The notes: generated by a model from the letters alone, not told the origin. DNA of 64,000 nucleotides from Paenibacillus taichungensis (GCF_003287275.1 NZ_QEVW01000025.1:124001-188000); one strand, 5' to 3'; positions 18,054 to 27,234 are shown, numbered from the stretch's first letter. Made by a program: numbers and translations.

Positions 18054-18887
18054 TCATGCATCTATAAATGCTTTGCCCTGGGCCACGATTCCAACCGATC
18101 CTTCGATCGTAATTTGTTTAACCTCTGCTTCATTCCACTCTGCCATCACTTTAATCGCACCACCGGGCTGTTTAATATGCTGAACGATCTTCCTTTGCCT
18201 GCTCCATGCCAGATAGGCTCCAACAGAGGCAGTACCCGAACCGCACCCCCTTTCCCAGATCAGACTATCCAGCTGTGGGACAAATATAAGCGGTGCCAGC
18301 TCCTCCGACTGGGAGTTGTATAATAAAATGCCAATCAGTTTATCCCCCAGGGTTAAGCCTAATAATCGCGCCAACGCTTGTGCTCTCTTTCTGATCGGTT
18401 CATCAAACGCTTCCACTTCAATGACGATATGGATGAACTCCCGATACCGTACAATTACAATTTCCATATCGATCCCTTCATACTTGACGGTTCGTCGTTC
18501 AATCTGTTCAGGAAGGGGCATCGTGACTTGGCAAAAATATTCATTCTGCTGCTTCTTCACCTGACATCTGATTAATTGATCTGTCCCGGAAACCTCCAAG
18601 GCGATCTCTGTAAATTCAGCGGATACCCGCTTGTTCTCGGACGCAATAAACGCAGCCAAGGCCATGCAGGCATTCCCGCAGAACTCTCCACCGGCCATTT
18701 CCAGACGGGCAGCCGCCTCCGGTTTAACCGATCCGCCAATGAACCCCACTTGTTCCGCGTATACGTTGTCATAGGACATAATTTGGGCGGCGATGTGTGG
18801 ATATGTCTCAGCTGGATGATCTGTCTTCACCAGAACCGTCATATTTTGCGTGGGATTAAACTTGATAAAATCAATCTCCTGTTTCAT
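18054..18887 (-). CDS. cntK: Histidine racemase CntK-like (DapF fold)
   Basis: The 277-residue DapF-family enzyme has both catalytic cysteines in context: GGEFCGNACM with Cys70 and WERGCGSGT with Cys215. In CntK the family converts L- to D-histidine for staphylopine; DapF epimerises diaminopimelate instead. Position at the head of cntLM and the Zur-controlled operon argues for CntK. ATG 18887 is chosen with AGGAGT upstream. An open frame continues to 19022 but runs through the Zur box and promoter, so that extension is not coding. Confidence 0.9.
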   Translation of the reverse strand: MKQEIDFIKFNPTQNMTVLVKTDHPAETYPHIAAQIMSYDNVYAEQVGFIGGSVKPEAAARLEMAGGEFCGNACMALAAFIASENKRVSAEFTEIALEVSGTDQLIRCQVKKQQNEYFCQVTMPLPEQIERRTVKYEGIDMEIVIVRYREFIHIVIEVEAFDEPIRKRAQALARLLGLTLGDKLIGILLYNSQSEELAPLIFVPQLDSLIWERGCGSGTASVGAYLAWSRQRKIVQHIKQPGGAIKVMAEWNEAEVKQITIEGSVGIVAQGKAFIDA

Positions 18888-18945
18888 CGCAGCCGCTACT
18901 CCTATTCTTGATATGAAATTAAGTTGAGCTAACTTAGCTATAACT

Positions 18946-18968
18946 TTAATAGTAATAATTACGATTAA
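18946..18968. promoter_or_regulatory. Zur box of the zincophore operon
   Basis: Left arm TTAATAGTAAT, centre A, right arm ATTACGATTAA, with one mismatch between arms. The core TAGTAATAATTACGA matches the Bacillus Zur consensus TCGTAATNATTACGA at 14 of 15 positions. It lies just downstream of the predicted -10 element and 58 bp upstream of cntK, a position suited to repression. It differs from the box at 8131 by only two bases over 23. Confidence 0.9.
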
Positions 18969-18979
18969 CGGTCGAGAAA

Positions 18980-19009
18980 AATATAGCATATCCCACTTGG
19001 GAGCGTCAA
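18980..19009 (-). promoter_or_regulatory. Predicted sigma-A promoter of the zincophore operon
   Basis: On the minus strand, TTGACG (19009-19004) is followed after 18 bases by TATATT (18985-18980). Transcription would begin about at the edge of the Zur box (18946-18968), so bound Zur would block it. Confidence 0.7.
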
Positions 19010-19127
19010 CAAATATTTCCATATCATAAAAGGAGCATTACGACTGTCCTTTTATGTACAAACAGAAACAGAGTTGACGCATTTGCGTCAACCCTATTTA
19101 GCTCAACGTTTTCAGTTTAGAGATACA

Positions 19128-19360
19128 TCAGCGACGATTAAAAGGCATAACGGATGCCAGCAATGCTTTTGCATATTCATTGGTTGCATCCGAGAGGCAA
19201 TTCCGCTCAAGCTCTTCAACGATCGTTCCCCGATACAGAAAAAGTACCCGATCACACAGATTCGCCACGGCCTGAAGATCATGTGCAGCAAAGAGATAGT
19301 CATGTTCATTTCATGCTGAAGAGAACGAAGCAGATCCAGAATCTGAGCCTGAACGGAAAC
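19128..19360 (-). pseudogene. Frameshifted 3' fragment of an Opp/Dpp-type ABC ATPase
   Basis: The minus strand first reads VSVQAQILDLLRSLQHEMNM, the segment after Walker B in OppF/DppF ATPases. A one-base shift then gives YLFAAHDLQAVANLCDRVLF with the conserved switch histidine (AHD), and continues to a normal C-terminus with a stop at 19128-19130. Neither frame has a start or a Walker A. The remnant lies just after a terminator that follows the M20 amidohydrolase gene. It is probably what is left of the ATPase of the upstream ABC transporter (permeases 23440-25345), which has no ATPase gene in this window. Confidence 0.82.
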
Positions 19361-19363
19361 AAC

Positions 19364-19398
19364 AAAAAACGGCCACCTGATTGAGGTCACCGTTTTTT
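19364..19398. terminator. Bidirectional terminator after the M20 amidohydrolase gene
   Basis: AAAAAACGG (19364-19372) pairs with CCGTTTTTT (19390-19398). A 2x2 internal loop and a further ACCT/AGGT pairing follow. A and T runs flank both sides. It lies 70 bp beyond the amidohydrolase stop and directly abuts the ATPase remnant. Confidence 0.85.
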
Positions 19399-19467
19399 GC
19401 GTTCATTCGCAATTTTATTAGCATATTATCTTATTAATTATCCACGTATCCACGTCACTGTTATCGG

Positions 19468-20694
19468 TTATTCGCCGTTGGACTGCAACTTTTGCAGTGA
19501 CTGTTCAGCCAGCGCTGCCAGAAGATGTGCCCCAAGCGGCAGCGCCCGTTCGTCCACATCGAATGCAGGATGATGCCATTCGTGCGGCCCTGACGTTCCG
19601 AGGAAGAGAAACAGACCCGGTACCTCCTTTTGGTAAAAGGAAAAATCTTCGCCAGCCGGGGAAGGTATCGGTCGGATACTGTTCAACCCCATCTCACTCG
19701 CGACCTGCTCCGCGGCAGCAGCCAATGACGCATCATTGACCACGGCAGGTGGTCCCTGAATCCACCGCACGGTAGCCCGTGTCCCGTAGGCTGCTGCTAC
19801 TCCAGCAACCACCTGGTTGAAACGCTCACGAATCCGGGCACGTACCTTCTCGTCAAAGGTACGCACGGTACCGTCCAAAATGGCTTCTTCGGGAATGACG
19901 TTCCAAGCGGTGCCGCTGTTAATTTTGGTCACACTGATTACGGCGCTCTCCTGTGCTCCTACATTACGACTCACGATGGCCTGTAATGCAGTCACGATAT
20001 GAGATGCAACCACAATTGGGTCAATGCCCGCTTCCGGCACTGCCGCATGGGTTCCGACACCCTCCACTTTAACCACAAAACCATCTGCCGCTGCGAGCAG
20101 GGCTCCTTCACGGATACCTACCGTACCGACCTGCAGATCCGGTTTGTTATGCAAACCAAAAATAGACTGAACTTCAGACAACGCTCCGCTCTGAATAACC
20201 TGCCGTGCTCCCGTCGCCTTCTCCTCCGAAGGCTGGAAAATCAAACGAACCTTGCCCGGCAGCCGGGATTCACGCTGTTTCAACAATCGTGCAGCACCGA
20301 TCAGAATGGCGGTGTGTGCATCATGACCGCAAGCATGCATCCGGCCAGCGATTTGCGAGGCATACTCCAGCTTCGTTTCTTCCTGGATCGGCAGCGCATC
20401 AATATCTGCGCGTAATGCCACTACCGGGCCATCACCCAGCCCAATTTCAGCGATAAGGCCCGTTCGCAGTGAATATTCTTCTGCAATCCGTACCCCTTCA
20501 TCCACCAGCCAGCCTCGAATAGCTTCTGTCGTTTCCCGTTCCTCTCCGGATAGCTCGGGGTTACGATGCAAATGTCGCCGAATCGCGGTTAAGTGCTCTG
20601 CGAATTCTTCATCCTGCCCAACGCAAAGTTCATGCTTGCGGCTCTGTTCTTCTTGCTCTGCCTGTTGCTCAGGTTGTTTCAGATCACTGCTCAC
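19468..20694 (-). CDS. M20 family amidohydrolase/deacylase (YxeP/YtnL-like)
   Basis: The 408-residue zinc hydrolase has M20D motifs: ALRADIDALPIQEET, MHACGHDAH (metal ligands), GLHNKPDLQVG and SPAGEDFSFYQKEVPG near the end. Members remove N-acyl groups from amino acids or cysteine adducts. GTG 20694 is taken as start because AAAGGAGG lies seven bases upstream. It ends a run of co-directional genes with LLM monooxygenases and an FMN reductase, as in Bacillus ytm and yxe loci for S-modified cysteine use. The exact substrate is unknown. Confidence 0.9.
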   Translation of the reverse strand: MSSDLKQPEQQAEQEEQSRKHELCVGQDEEFAEHLTAIRRHLHRNPELSGEERETTEAIRGWLVDEGVRIAEEYSLRTGLIAEIGLGDGPVVALRADIDALPIQEETKLEYASQIAGRMHACGHDAHTAILIGAARLLKQRESRLPGKVRLIFQPSEEKATGARQVIQSGALSEVQSIFGLHNKPDLQVGTVGIREGALLAAADGFVVKVEGVGTHAAVPEAGIDPIVVASHIVTALQAIVSRNVGAQESAVISVTKINSGTAWNVIPEEAILDGTVRTFDEKVRARIRERFNQVVAGVAAAYGTRATVRWIQGPPAVVNDASLAAAAEQVASEMGLNSIRPIPSPAGEDFSFYQKEVPGLFLFLGTSGPHEWHHPAFDVDERALPLGAHLLAALAEQSLQKLQSNGE

Positions 20695-20794
20695 GATATT
20701 GCCTCCTTTTATCATCGATGTGCCATGTTAGATGGGTTAATATAATACACGGGTCATTTCACTTCAACAGATATGCTCTATATCATGTATATGC

Positions 20795-21859
20795 CTAACC
20801 GATCACCGCTTGCGCAGGTGTCGACTCATTCGCAAATTCACCCAATCCCTGTTCATCCAGCGCCTCCCGCAATAATTCAAATGAACGAATGCGCTTGGCA
20901 AAATCACGTGTGGCTGTAGTAACTATCAGTTCATCCACGGCAAAATCCTGCTGGAACTTCGCCAGAGCCGAACCGACCGTTTCCTTCGTACCTCTCGTCA
21001 CACTCGGCTCCAGAATTTCAATTCGATACTTCTCGTTTGACTGCCGTCCGAATTCTTCCGCCTGCTCAACGGAACCAACCGTCAATACCTTGCCATTCTC
21101 CAGATGGATCTTGACCAGCATATGTTCACTTGCCAGTCCTTCGGCTTCTTCCGCACTCTCCGCCACAATCAATGATATGGCGAGGATGGCATATGGCTCC
21201 CGTCCATGTGAACGGTCAAACTGTTCGCGGTAAATACGCAAAGCCTCCAGAGCAACCTCCGTGTTGCTATTAATAAACAATGAAAATACATAAGGCAGTC
21301 CCAGTTCTGCTGCCATGCCTGCGCTATCGATACTTGCCCCAAGCACGTAGAGCTCAGCCGGGATTTCGGATACCGGTGCAGCGCTCAAACCGGCCAAAGG
21401 ATGTGTTTCATCTTCATGCGGTTCATTATGGATGAACTGCTTCACCTGATTGATTTTCTCCTTCAGTGAAGCGGCCTCCTGAATCCCTTGCTGTAGTGCC
21501 TGTGTGGATCGGGGCAATCCCCCTGGAGCACGTCCAATCCCCAGATCGATTCTACCTGGGCCAAGCGCAGAGAGCACATTGAAATTCTCGGCCACTTTGT
21601 AGGGACTATAATGTTGCAGCATCACCCCGCCAGAACCGAGACGAATCCGCTCCGTATGCGCCAGCAAGTGGGAAATGAGTACCTCGGGTGAGGAGCCGGC
21701 AACATGACCTGAGTCATGATGTTCCGATACCCAGAAACGATGAAATCCAAGCTGTTCAGCCCGCTGCACCAATTCAATCGTATGCCGAAAAGCATCAATC
21801 GGCGTCTCCCCTTCATAGATCGGGGTTTGATCCAATATGCCAACACGAATACCCATCAT
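20795..21859 (-). CDS. LLM-class flavin-dependent monooxygenase (YtmO/MsnO8-like)
   Basis: This 354-residue protein is a bacterial-luciferase-like enzyme: N-terminal RVGILDQTPIYEGETP, FWVSEHHDSGHVAGSSPEVL (substrate and flavin region), LGSGGVMLQHYSPYKVAENF, and LGPGRIDLGIGRAPGG. The MsnO8 subgroup uses FMNH2 from a partner reductase, plausibly the SsuE-like protein at 22870. Two in-frame ATGs follow GGAGGAG, so the start is uncertain by one residue. The neighbourhood suggests oxidative cleavage of an organosulfur compound; the reaction is inferred. Confidence 0.88.
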   Translation of the reverse strand: MMGIRVGILDQTPIYEGETPIDAFRHTIELVQRAEQLGFHRFWVSEHHDSGHVAGSSPEVLISHLLAHTERIRLGSGGVMLQHYSPYKVAENFNVLSALGPGRIDLGIGRAPGGLPRSTQALQQGIQEAASLKEKINQVKQFIHNEPHEDETHPLAGLSAAPVSEIPAELYVLGASIDSAGMAAELGLPYVFSLFINSNTEVALEALRIYREQFDRSHGREPYAILAISLIVAESAEEAEGLASEHMLVKIHLENGKVLTVGSVEQAEEFGRQSNEKYRIEILEPSVTRGTKETVGSALAKFQQDFAVDELIVTTATRDFAKRIRSFELLREALDEQGLGEFANESTPAQAVIG

Positions 21860-21926
21860 ATTCTCCTCCTTCGATCTTGCCGAACCTGACTGAATGAATC
21901 CTTCCTTGCTTCCTTAATGACTCTCT

Positions 21927-22799
21927 CTATAGCTGCCGCAGCAGTTCCCCGAAAGGCTCTGCAAAAGGCGAATGTTCTTCTTTTAACGTAACGACGCTGA
22001 TCTGCAACGATACACCTGCAACTTCATGTACCTGAATGGGGAACAGTTCCTGATCCTGCACTTCCTTTTGCACGGTCAGACCTGGGAGAAACGCAATACC
22101 TGCTCCTTGCTTCACCAGCTTCTTCGCCGTTTCCGAATTATCAACGTGATATGTAATATCCGGCGGGTGTTCCAGCGAGTCAAAGGCCCGGTGAATGCGC
22201 AGCCAGTCCAGTGAACCACATTCAAAAAAGACCAGCTGCTCATTCCTGATCGCCTCCATGCTGACATGCCCGCGTTCAATAAATGGATGGCCTTTGTACA
22301 CGTATAGCTGAATTGGATCTTCATAAAAAGCAACCGTACGGATTGCAGGATGCATGACCTTCCGCACAAAAGCAAGATCGATTTCCTGACCCAGCAGCTT
22401 GGCGACGAGTTGGTCTGTCGTCGCTGTAGTCAGTTTGATGTTCACCTCAGGGTAAGCTTCCTTGATTTTGGGAAGAAAGTCGGGAATGACATAGTTGGAT
22501 ACGGATACCGTACTGCCAAGTCGCAGTGCATCGGGCGTCGTACGGCGTTGCTGTATCTTCTGTCTGCCCTTCTGAATTACTTGCAGTACCTGCTGGGCGT
22601 AGGGAAGGAACTTTCTCCCCTCTTCCGTGAGCACAATCTGTTTGCCAAGACGGTCAAACAATTTGCAGCCGAGTTCACGTTCAAGGGACTGAATACGAGC
22701 GGTGACAGAAGGTTGGGACAAAAAGAGTACCTCGGCAGCCTTATTGAAGCTTCCGTAATGATTGATGTATACAAATGCTTCAATGTTCTCAATATTCAT
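21927..22799 (-). CDS. LysR-family transcriptional regulator of the organosulfur-type locus
   Basis: The 290-residue protein has the LysR helix-turn-helix at residues 1-60 (MNIENIEAFVYINHYGSFNK, then LFLSQPSVTARIQSLERELG) and a two-lobed effector domain. It is similar in shape to YtmI/CysL-type regulators. It lies inside the same-strand gene run, between the FMN reductase and the LLM gene, and probably controls the transporter and monooxygenase genes. The effector is unknown. Confidence 0.9.
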   Translation of the reverse strand: MNIENIEAFVYINHYGSFNKAAEVLFLSQPSVTARIQSLERELGCKLFDRLGKQIVLTEEGRKFLPYAQQVLQVIQKGRQKIQQRRTTPDALRLGSTVSVSNYVIPDFLPKIKEAYPEVNIKLTTATTDQLVAKLLGQEIDLAFVRKVMHPAIRTVAFYEDPIQLYVYKGHPFIERGHVSMEAIRNEQLVFFECGSLDWLRIHRAFDSLEHPPDITYHVDNSETAKKLVKQGAGIAFLPGLTVQKEVQDQELFPIQVHEVAGVSLQISVVTLKEEHSPFAEPFGELLRQL

Positions 22800-22869
22800 A
22801 AGCGCCCCCCGAATCCACGTCCGCAGACGTTATCTATATCCATTTATCCAATGAATTTACTTGGTTTTA

Positions 22870-23418
22870 TCATATCGTAATCCCATTCTTTTCCAGAGTC
22901 AATATCAATTCTTCCAGGGAACGATCCAATCGTGTAGTGATGTCCGCCGAAAGCACATATTTTCCGTCATCGAGCCGATCAATTCCCTGATCAACTGCGT
23001 ATACTCCCCCGAGAATATGTCTGCCGCCAAGTGCTGCCAGAACAGGCTTCAATGCATAATCGATGGCGAGCAGATGGGCAATCGAGCCGCCGATGACTAA
23101 TGGAAGAGCCAGCTTGCCCCGCAGTCCTTCCTGTGGAATCAGATCCAGGAACAGCTTCAGCACGCCAGAGTATGATGCTTTGTACACCGGCGTCGCCACG
23201 ATGACTGCATCTGCCGCTTCGACAACAGCGAGCGCATCACGAATGAAAGAGCTATCAAACTTGGCCTGCACCAGATCTTCCGCTGGCAGGTCGGCCACAT
23301 GAATCACCTCAACGGTAATGCCTGCCTCTCTTAATTTATTGCTGCTGTAATCCGTAAGGCCTGTCAGACGCGAACGTTTGGAAGGCGATCCGGCAATAAT
23401 AACGACATGTGACATCAT
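22870..23418 (-). CDS. ssuE: NADPH-dependent FMN reductase (SsuE/MsuE-like)
   Basis: The 182-residue flavodoxin-like reductase begins with VVIIAGSPSKRSR (FMN phosphate loop) and has ADAVIVATPVYKASYSGVLK, LFLDLIPQEGLRGK and LPLVIGGSIAH, typical of SsuE. It supplies reduced FMN to two-component monooxygenases; two candidates lie at 20795 and 27235. AAGGAGGA precedes two adjacent possible ATG codons. It follows the permease gene by 21 bp and so is probably co-transcribed with the transporter. Confidence 0.9.
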   Translation of the reverse strand: MMSHVVIIAGSPSKRSRLTGLTDYSSNKLREAGITVEVIHVADLPAEDLVQAKFDSSFIRDALAVVEAADAVIVATPVYKASYSGVLKLFLDLIPQEGLRGKLALPLVIGGSIAHLLAIDYALKPVLAALGGRHILGGVYAVDQGIDRLDDGKYVLSADITTRLDRSLEELILTLEKNGITI

Positions 23419-23439
23419 GATTCCTCCTTGGAATAGCGG

Positions 23440-24357
23440 TCAAGCCGCTCCATTTACTTTGGGGTCCAGCCGATCGCGAATATCGTCTCCAATCAGATTA
23501 ACCGCCAGCACAAACATGGTAATGGTGAGTCCCGGGAAGGTACAGATCCACCAGGCAACCGTCAGATAACCTCGCCCTTGCGAGAGCAGCGCTCCCCAGT
23601 CCGGAATTTCCTTCAACACACCAAGTCCGAGAAAGCTGAGCCCGGAGCCTGTAAGAATGGATGTACCCACGCCCAGCGTCGCCATAACCAGCAATGGTGA
23701 CAACGAATGAGGCAGTACATGCTTCCAGAAAATACGGGCATTGGAGCCCCCAAGTGAACGTGTAGCTGTAATAAAAGGCAAACCTTTAACGGACATGACC
23801 TGCCCACGCATCACCCGTGCATATCCCGGAATGGAGGATACCGCAACAGCCAGTGCAATGTTAAGCAGTCCAGGCCCCAACGCTGCCGCGACAGACAATG
23901 CCAGCAACACGCCTGGAACAGCCATCAGAATATCAACGGCCCGCATGGTGATTGTATCCAAAACACCTCCTGCATAGCCGGCAATAATGCCAAGGGCACT
24001 GCCCACAAGACCCCCAACCAGCACCGAGGCAAATCCAATCAGCAGTGAATCCCTGCTGCCATGCACAACCACACTGAAAATATCCCTGCCAAAATAATCG
24101 GTCCCAAACAGGTGCGCAGCAGAGGGAGCCTGCAGGATGGCATCCGTCATCATCTGAGTAGGATCATAGGGAGCAATCCAGCCCGGCACGATTGCACAAG
24201 TGACGGTAAACACCACGATCAGCAAAGCTGCATAAAAGAATAAACGGGATACCGCGAATGAAACGCGGTGACGCAGAGGACGGCGACTCCACAGGCGTAA
24301 ACGCCCTGTTCTGGCCGTCCAACCTTTTTCGTCACCCACCAATGGTTTCATGCTCAT
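23440..24357 (-). CDS. ABC transporter permease, DppC type
   Basis: The 305-residue permease has an N-terminal membrane span near residues 36-56, the family GTDYFGRDIFSVVVHGSRDS segment, and the coupling loop ITATRSLGGSNARIFWKHVLP. It pairs with the DppB-type gene 55 bp upstream and the binding protein at 25388. No cognate ATPase gene is present in this locus; only the remnant at 19128-19360 remains. The importer must borrow ATPases encoded elsewhere or be inactive. The CntD/F pair nearby is a conceivable source. Confidence 0.9.
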   Translation of the reverse strand: MSMKPLVGDEKGWTARTGRLRLWSRRPLRHRVSFAVSRLFFYAALLIVVFTVTCAIVPGWIAPYDPTQMMTDAILQAPSAAHLFGTDYFGRDIFSVVVHGSRDSLLIGFASVLVGGLVGSALGIIAGYAGGVLDTITMRAVDILMAVPGVLLALSVAAALGPGLLNIALAVAVSSIPGYARVMRGQVMSVKGLPFITATRSLGGSNARIFWKHVLPHSLSPLLVMATLGVGTSILTGSGLSFLGLGVLKEIPDWGALLSQGRGYLTVAWWICTFPGLTITMFVLAVNLIGDDIRDRLDPKVNGAA

Positions 24358-24412
24358 AAGACGCCTCCTTCCTCACTACACGTTCAGATGTTTCAGACTG
24401 CTCCATCCGTCC

Positions 24413-25345
24413 TCACGTTCGGACTGCACGCCTAACTCTGGGATCAATGTACGCATAAGAGATATCCACCAGTAAATTCAACACGACATAGATAATCGCT
24501 GTGAAAAAGACTACGCCCTGCACAACAGGCAGGTCTTTGGCCATCAACGCATCCGCGATGATTCTGCCGATCCCCTGTCTGGAAAAGACCGTCTCCACCA
24601 CAACGGTTCCTGCGAGCAGATCACCAATCAACATGCCGATGACCGTCACCGCCGGAATCAGTGCATTACGCAGCGCATGGCCGTACATGATGGTCCGCTG
24701 TGTAAGACCTTTTGCTCGTAATGCCACGATAAAAGGTTCGTTCACCACTTCCAGCATGCTGTTACGCACCATACGTACGATGAAACCTGCACCGACGAGG
24801 CCCAGTGTTGCGGCAGGAAGCACCAATGAACTGAATCCGTCGGAGCCCATCGCCGGGAACCAGCCGAGCTGGACCGAGAACAGCAGGATCAGCAGAATGC
24901 CGGTCCAGAAGGTTGGCATGGAGATACCAAACAATCCAACGAGCCGCGCGATAAAATCAATTACGCCATTACGATGAATGGCAGACAGTACGCCGAGCGT
25001 AATGCCGATGGTTATCGCTATGATCGAGCTGAGCGCAGTCAGTGCCAGTGTGGCAGGGAAATGTTCCAGTATTTTGGGCAGGACCGGGTCGGAATTGATC
25101 ATGGATTTGCCGAAATCCCCACGCAGCATGTCTCCAAAATAGTTGGCAAACTGGATGTAAAACGGCTGATCCAGACCGAGCTGAACCCGCAGGTTCTGAA
25201 TCATTTCGGGCGTTGCCGATGACGGGTCCAGCATAAGCAGGACCGGATCACCCGGCAGCAGATACATGATGCAGTACACCAACACCGAAGCTCCGAAAAT
25301 AACCAGAAGCGATGTAGCAAGTCTTGTCAGTATCGTTTGAACCAT
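24413..25345 (-). CDS. ABC transporter permease, DppB type
   Basis: The 310-residue permease begins with TILTRLATSLLVIFGASVLV, followed by the DppB-family PGDPVLLMLDPSSATPEMIQ segment and LGLDQPFYIQF. The coupling loop is RAKGLTQRTIMYGHALRNAL. It lies 42 bp after the binding protein. It belongs to the peptide/opine/nickel importer family; the solute is inferred from neighbours to be a modified amino acid or small peptide. Confidence 0.9.
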   Translation of the reverse strand: MVQTILTRLATSLLVIFGASVLVYCIMYLLPGDPVLLMLDPSSATPEMIQNLRVQLGLDQPFYIQFANYFGDMLRGDFGKSMINSDPVLPKILEHFPATLALTALSSIIAITIGITLGVLSAIHRNGVIDFIARLVGLFGISMPTFWTGILLILLFSVQLGWFPAMGSDGFSSLVLPAATLGLVGAGFIVRMVRNSMLEVVNEPFIVALRAKGLTQRTIMYGHALRNALIPAVTVIGMLIGDLLAGTVVVETVFSRQGIGRIIADALMAKDLPVVQGVVFFTAIIYVVLNLLVDISYAYIDPRVRRAVRT

Positions 25346-25387
25346 ACCGGGTCATCTCCTTCCTGTCTGCATAATTGATGTTTCGTG

Positions 25388-27028
25388 TTATGGCTGAATC
25401 CGAACATCATTGAACAACGGATACCCGAGTGAATCAAACTTAATGCCCTGCACCGACTTGGATGCAGCCACCGTATAAGGGAACACATAGATCGGTAGAA
25501 TGACAGCCTGCTCGATCAGATATTGCTGAATCTGATTATAGATATCCACGCGTTTATCCGGATCAGTCTCTACCGCTCCCTGTTCAAGCAGTTTATCGAT
25601 CTTCGGATCAGATAAACCGGATAAGGTCGGACGTTCACCTTCTGCACTCGTATGATAGAAGGCATAGAGAGCATTCGGATCAGAATTGACCTGGCTGTTG
25701 CCATAGAGATCATAATCCCAGTTCTGATAGATGACAGTTGCAATATCCTTCGTAATTTCAACTTCAACAGCTATGCCGACCTGCTTGAGCTGCTGCTGAA
25801 TAATTGCTGCAATGTCGTTACGTTTCTCCCGATTCGGCGAACCATCCACATAATGCAGGGTCAGCTTCTTGCCATCTTTTGCACGAATGCCATCTGCTCC
25901 CTTGATCCAACCTTGCTCATCAAGCAGCTGATTGGCCTTGTTGATATCCGGATTGATGCTTCCTTCCAGGGAAGCATTATAACCGAGGATTCCCGGAGAC
26001 AGTGCAGACCACGCACGTTGGTAGTTGCCCAGATACAGTGTCTTCACGATGGATTCCACATCAACTGCAGATTGCACCGCCTGTCTGACTTTCACATCAT
26101 CCCAAGGTGCTTTGCGCAGATTGAAGAAGAGGGTATACGGCAAACCAACGGTGTTGGCCTGCAGCAATTGCTGGTTCGGATCGTTCTTCAGGGCAGCAAT
26201 ATTTTGCGGCGGAACGGTCTCGGCGGCGAGTACCTGCTTACTCTGAACACTGCCGATGCGAGTTGCTTCTTCCGGTACAATTTTGAACGTAATCGTATCA
26301 ATATGCGGGGCGCCTTCGTTTTCAACGGTTGCGGGAGCCCAGTTGTAATCCTTGTTTTTTGCGACGACGATATCCGCATTTTCATCCCATTTCACGAAGG
26401 TATACGGACCGGTTCCCACCGGATTTTTACCCAGTTGATCTCCATACTTTTTGGCGGCTGTAGGAGACACGATCCCCAGCAGAGCCTGACTCAAGTTACC
26501 GAGAAAAGCTTGCGAAGGTTGTTCCAGATTCACCTTAATGGTGTATTCATCAATGACCTCCGAGGAGCTATAAGGTCTAATCAGGGCAAGGGAATTGGCG
26601 GCTTTGGTGGCCGGATCGATCACCCGATCCAGATTGAACTTCACGGCTTCCGCGTTAAATGGTGTGCCATCATGGAACTTCACATCTTCACGCAGTTTGA
26701 ACGTATAACTTTTGCCATCCTCCGATACACTCCACTCCTTGGCAAGCCAAGGTTTGATGGAACCATCCGACAGCTGTACCACCAGATTGTCATAGATCGT
26801 TCGAATCGCACGTACGGTTACGGCAAGGCCACTTCGATGCGGGTCCAGCGTATCCGGAGATGTGGCGAGTGCGTAGGTCAGGTTCCCACCTTCTGCTTGG
26901 CCCGCCTGCTCCCCACCGGAAGCCTGAACTGCACTGTTCGAGTTACCTGCCGCTCCGCAACCGGATAATACCAGCACCAATACTGCCGCCAATGCCATAT
27001 ATTTCATCCATGAGATAGACCTGTTCAT
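25388..27028 (-). CDS. ABC transporter substrate-binding lipoprotein (SBP family 5)
   Basis: The 546-residue receptor has a lipoprotein signal with lipobox LSGC and SBP_5 motifs TSPDTLDPHRSGLAVTVRAI and YTFKLREDVKFHDGTPFNAE. It is clearly homologous to, but distinct from, the CntA-like protein at 14166. The ATG at 27028 follows GGGGGA. It heads the transporter cluster. A 206-bp AT-rich gap upstream separates it from the monooxygenase gene and probably holds its promoter. Confidence 0.92.
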   Translation of the reverse strand: MNRSISWMKYMALAAVLVLVLSGCGAAGNSNSAVQASGGEQAGQAEGGNLTYALATSPDTLDPHRSGLAVTVRAIRTIYDNLVVQLSDGSIKPWLAKEWSVSEDGKSYTFKLREDVKFHDGTPFNAEAVKFNLDRVIDPATKAANSLALIRPYSSSEVIDEYTIKVNLEQPSQAFLGNLSQALLGIVSPTAAKKYGDQLGKNPVGTGPYTFVKWDENADIVVAKNKDYNWAPATVENEGAPHIDTITFKIVPEEATRIGSVQSKQVLAAETVPPQNIAALKNDPNQQLLQANTVGLPYTLFFNLRKAPWDDVKVRQAVQSAVDVESIVKTLYLGNYQRAWSALSPGILGYNASLEGSINPDINKANQLLDEQGWIKGADGIRAKDGKKLTLHYVDGSPNREKRNDIAAIIQQQLKQVGIAVEVEITKDIATVIYQNWDYDLYGNSQVNSDPNALYAFYHTSAEGERPTLSGLSDPKIDKLLEQGAVETDPDKRVDIYNQIQQYLIEQAVILPIYVFPYTVAASKSVQGIKFDSLGYPLFNDVRIQP

Positions 27029-27234
27029 ATAGCTTCCCCCTCTGTGTATACAGGTGTCATTGATTCATTGAATTAATGATTTAATGCTTTAATGATTTAT
27101 AGTTTTATTCAACAATATAACCTATCCGTTAACTTGGTTTTATAGCATCAATCAGCACTTTCCACTGATACAATCCGAATATTCACCCGGACTCCTCATT
27201 TTAGACCGCTGCCGATTTCCCGCTCCCCATTTTC

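Noticed and set aside
18888..19022. N-terminal extension of the cntK frame
   Set aside because: It runs through the Zur box and promoter and has no ribosome binding site; family similarity starts at the ATG at 18887.
25652..26968. 438-codon open frame on the plus strand
   Set aside because: It is antisense to the binding-protein gene, with no domain, no ribosome binding site and low-plausibility composition.
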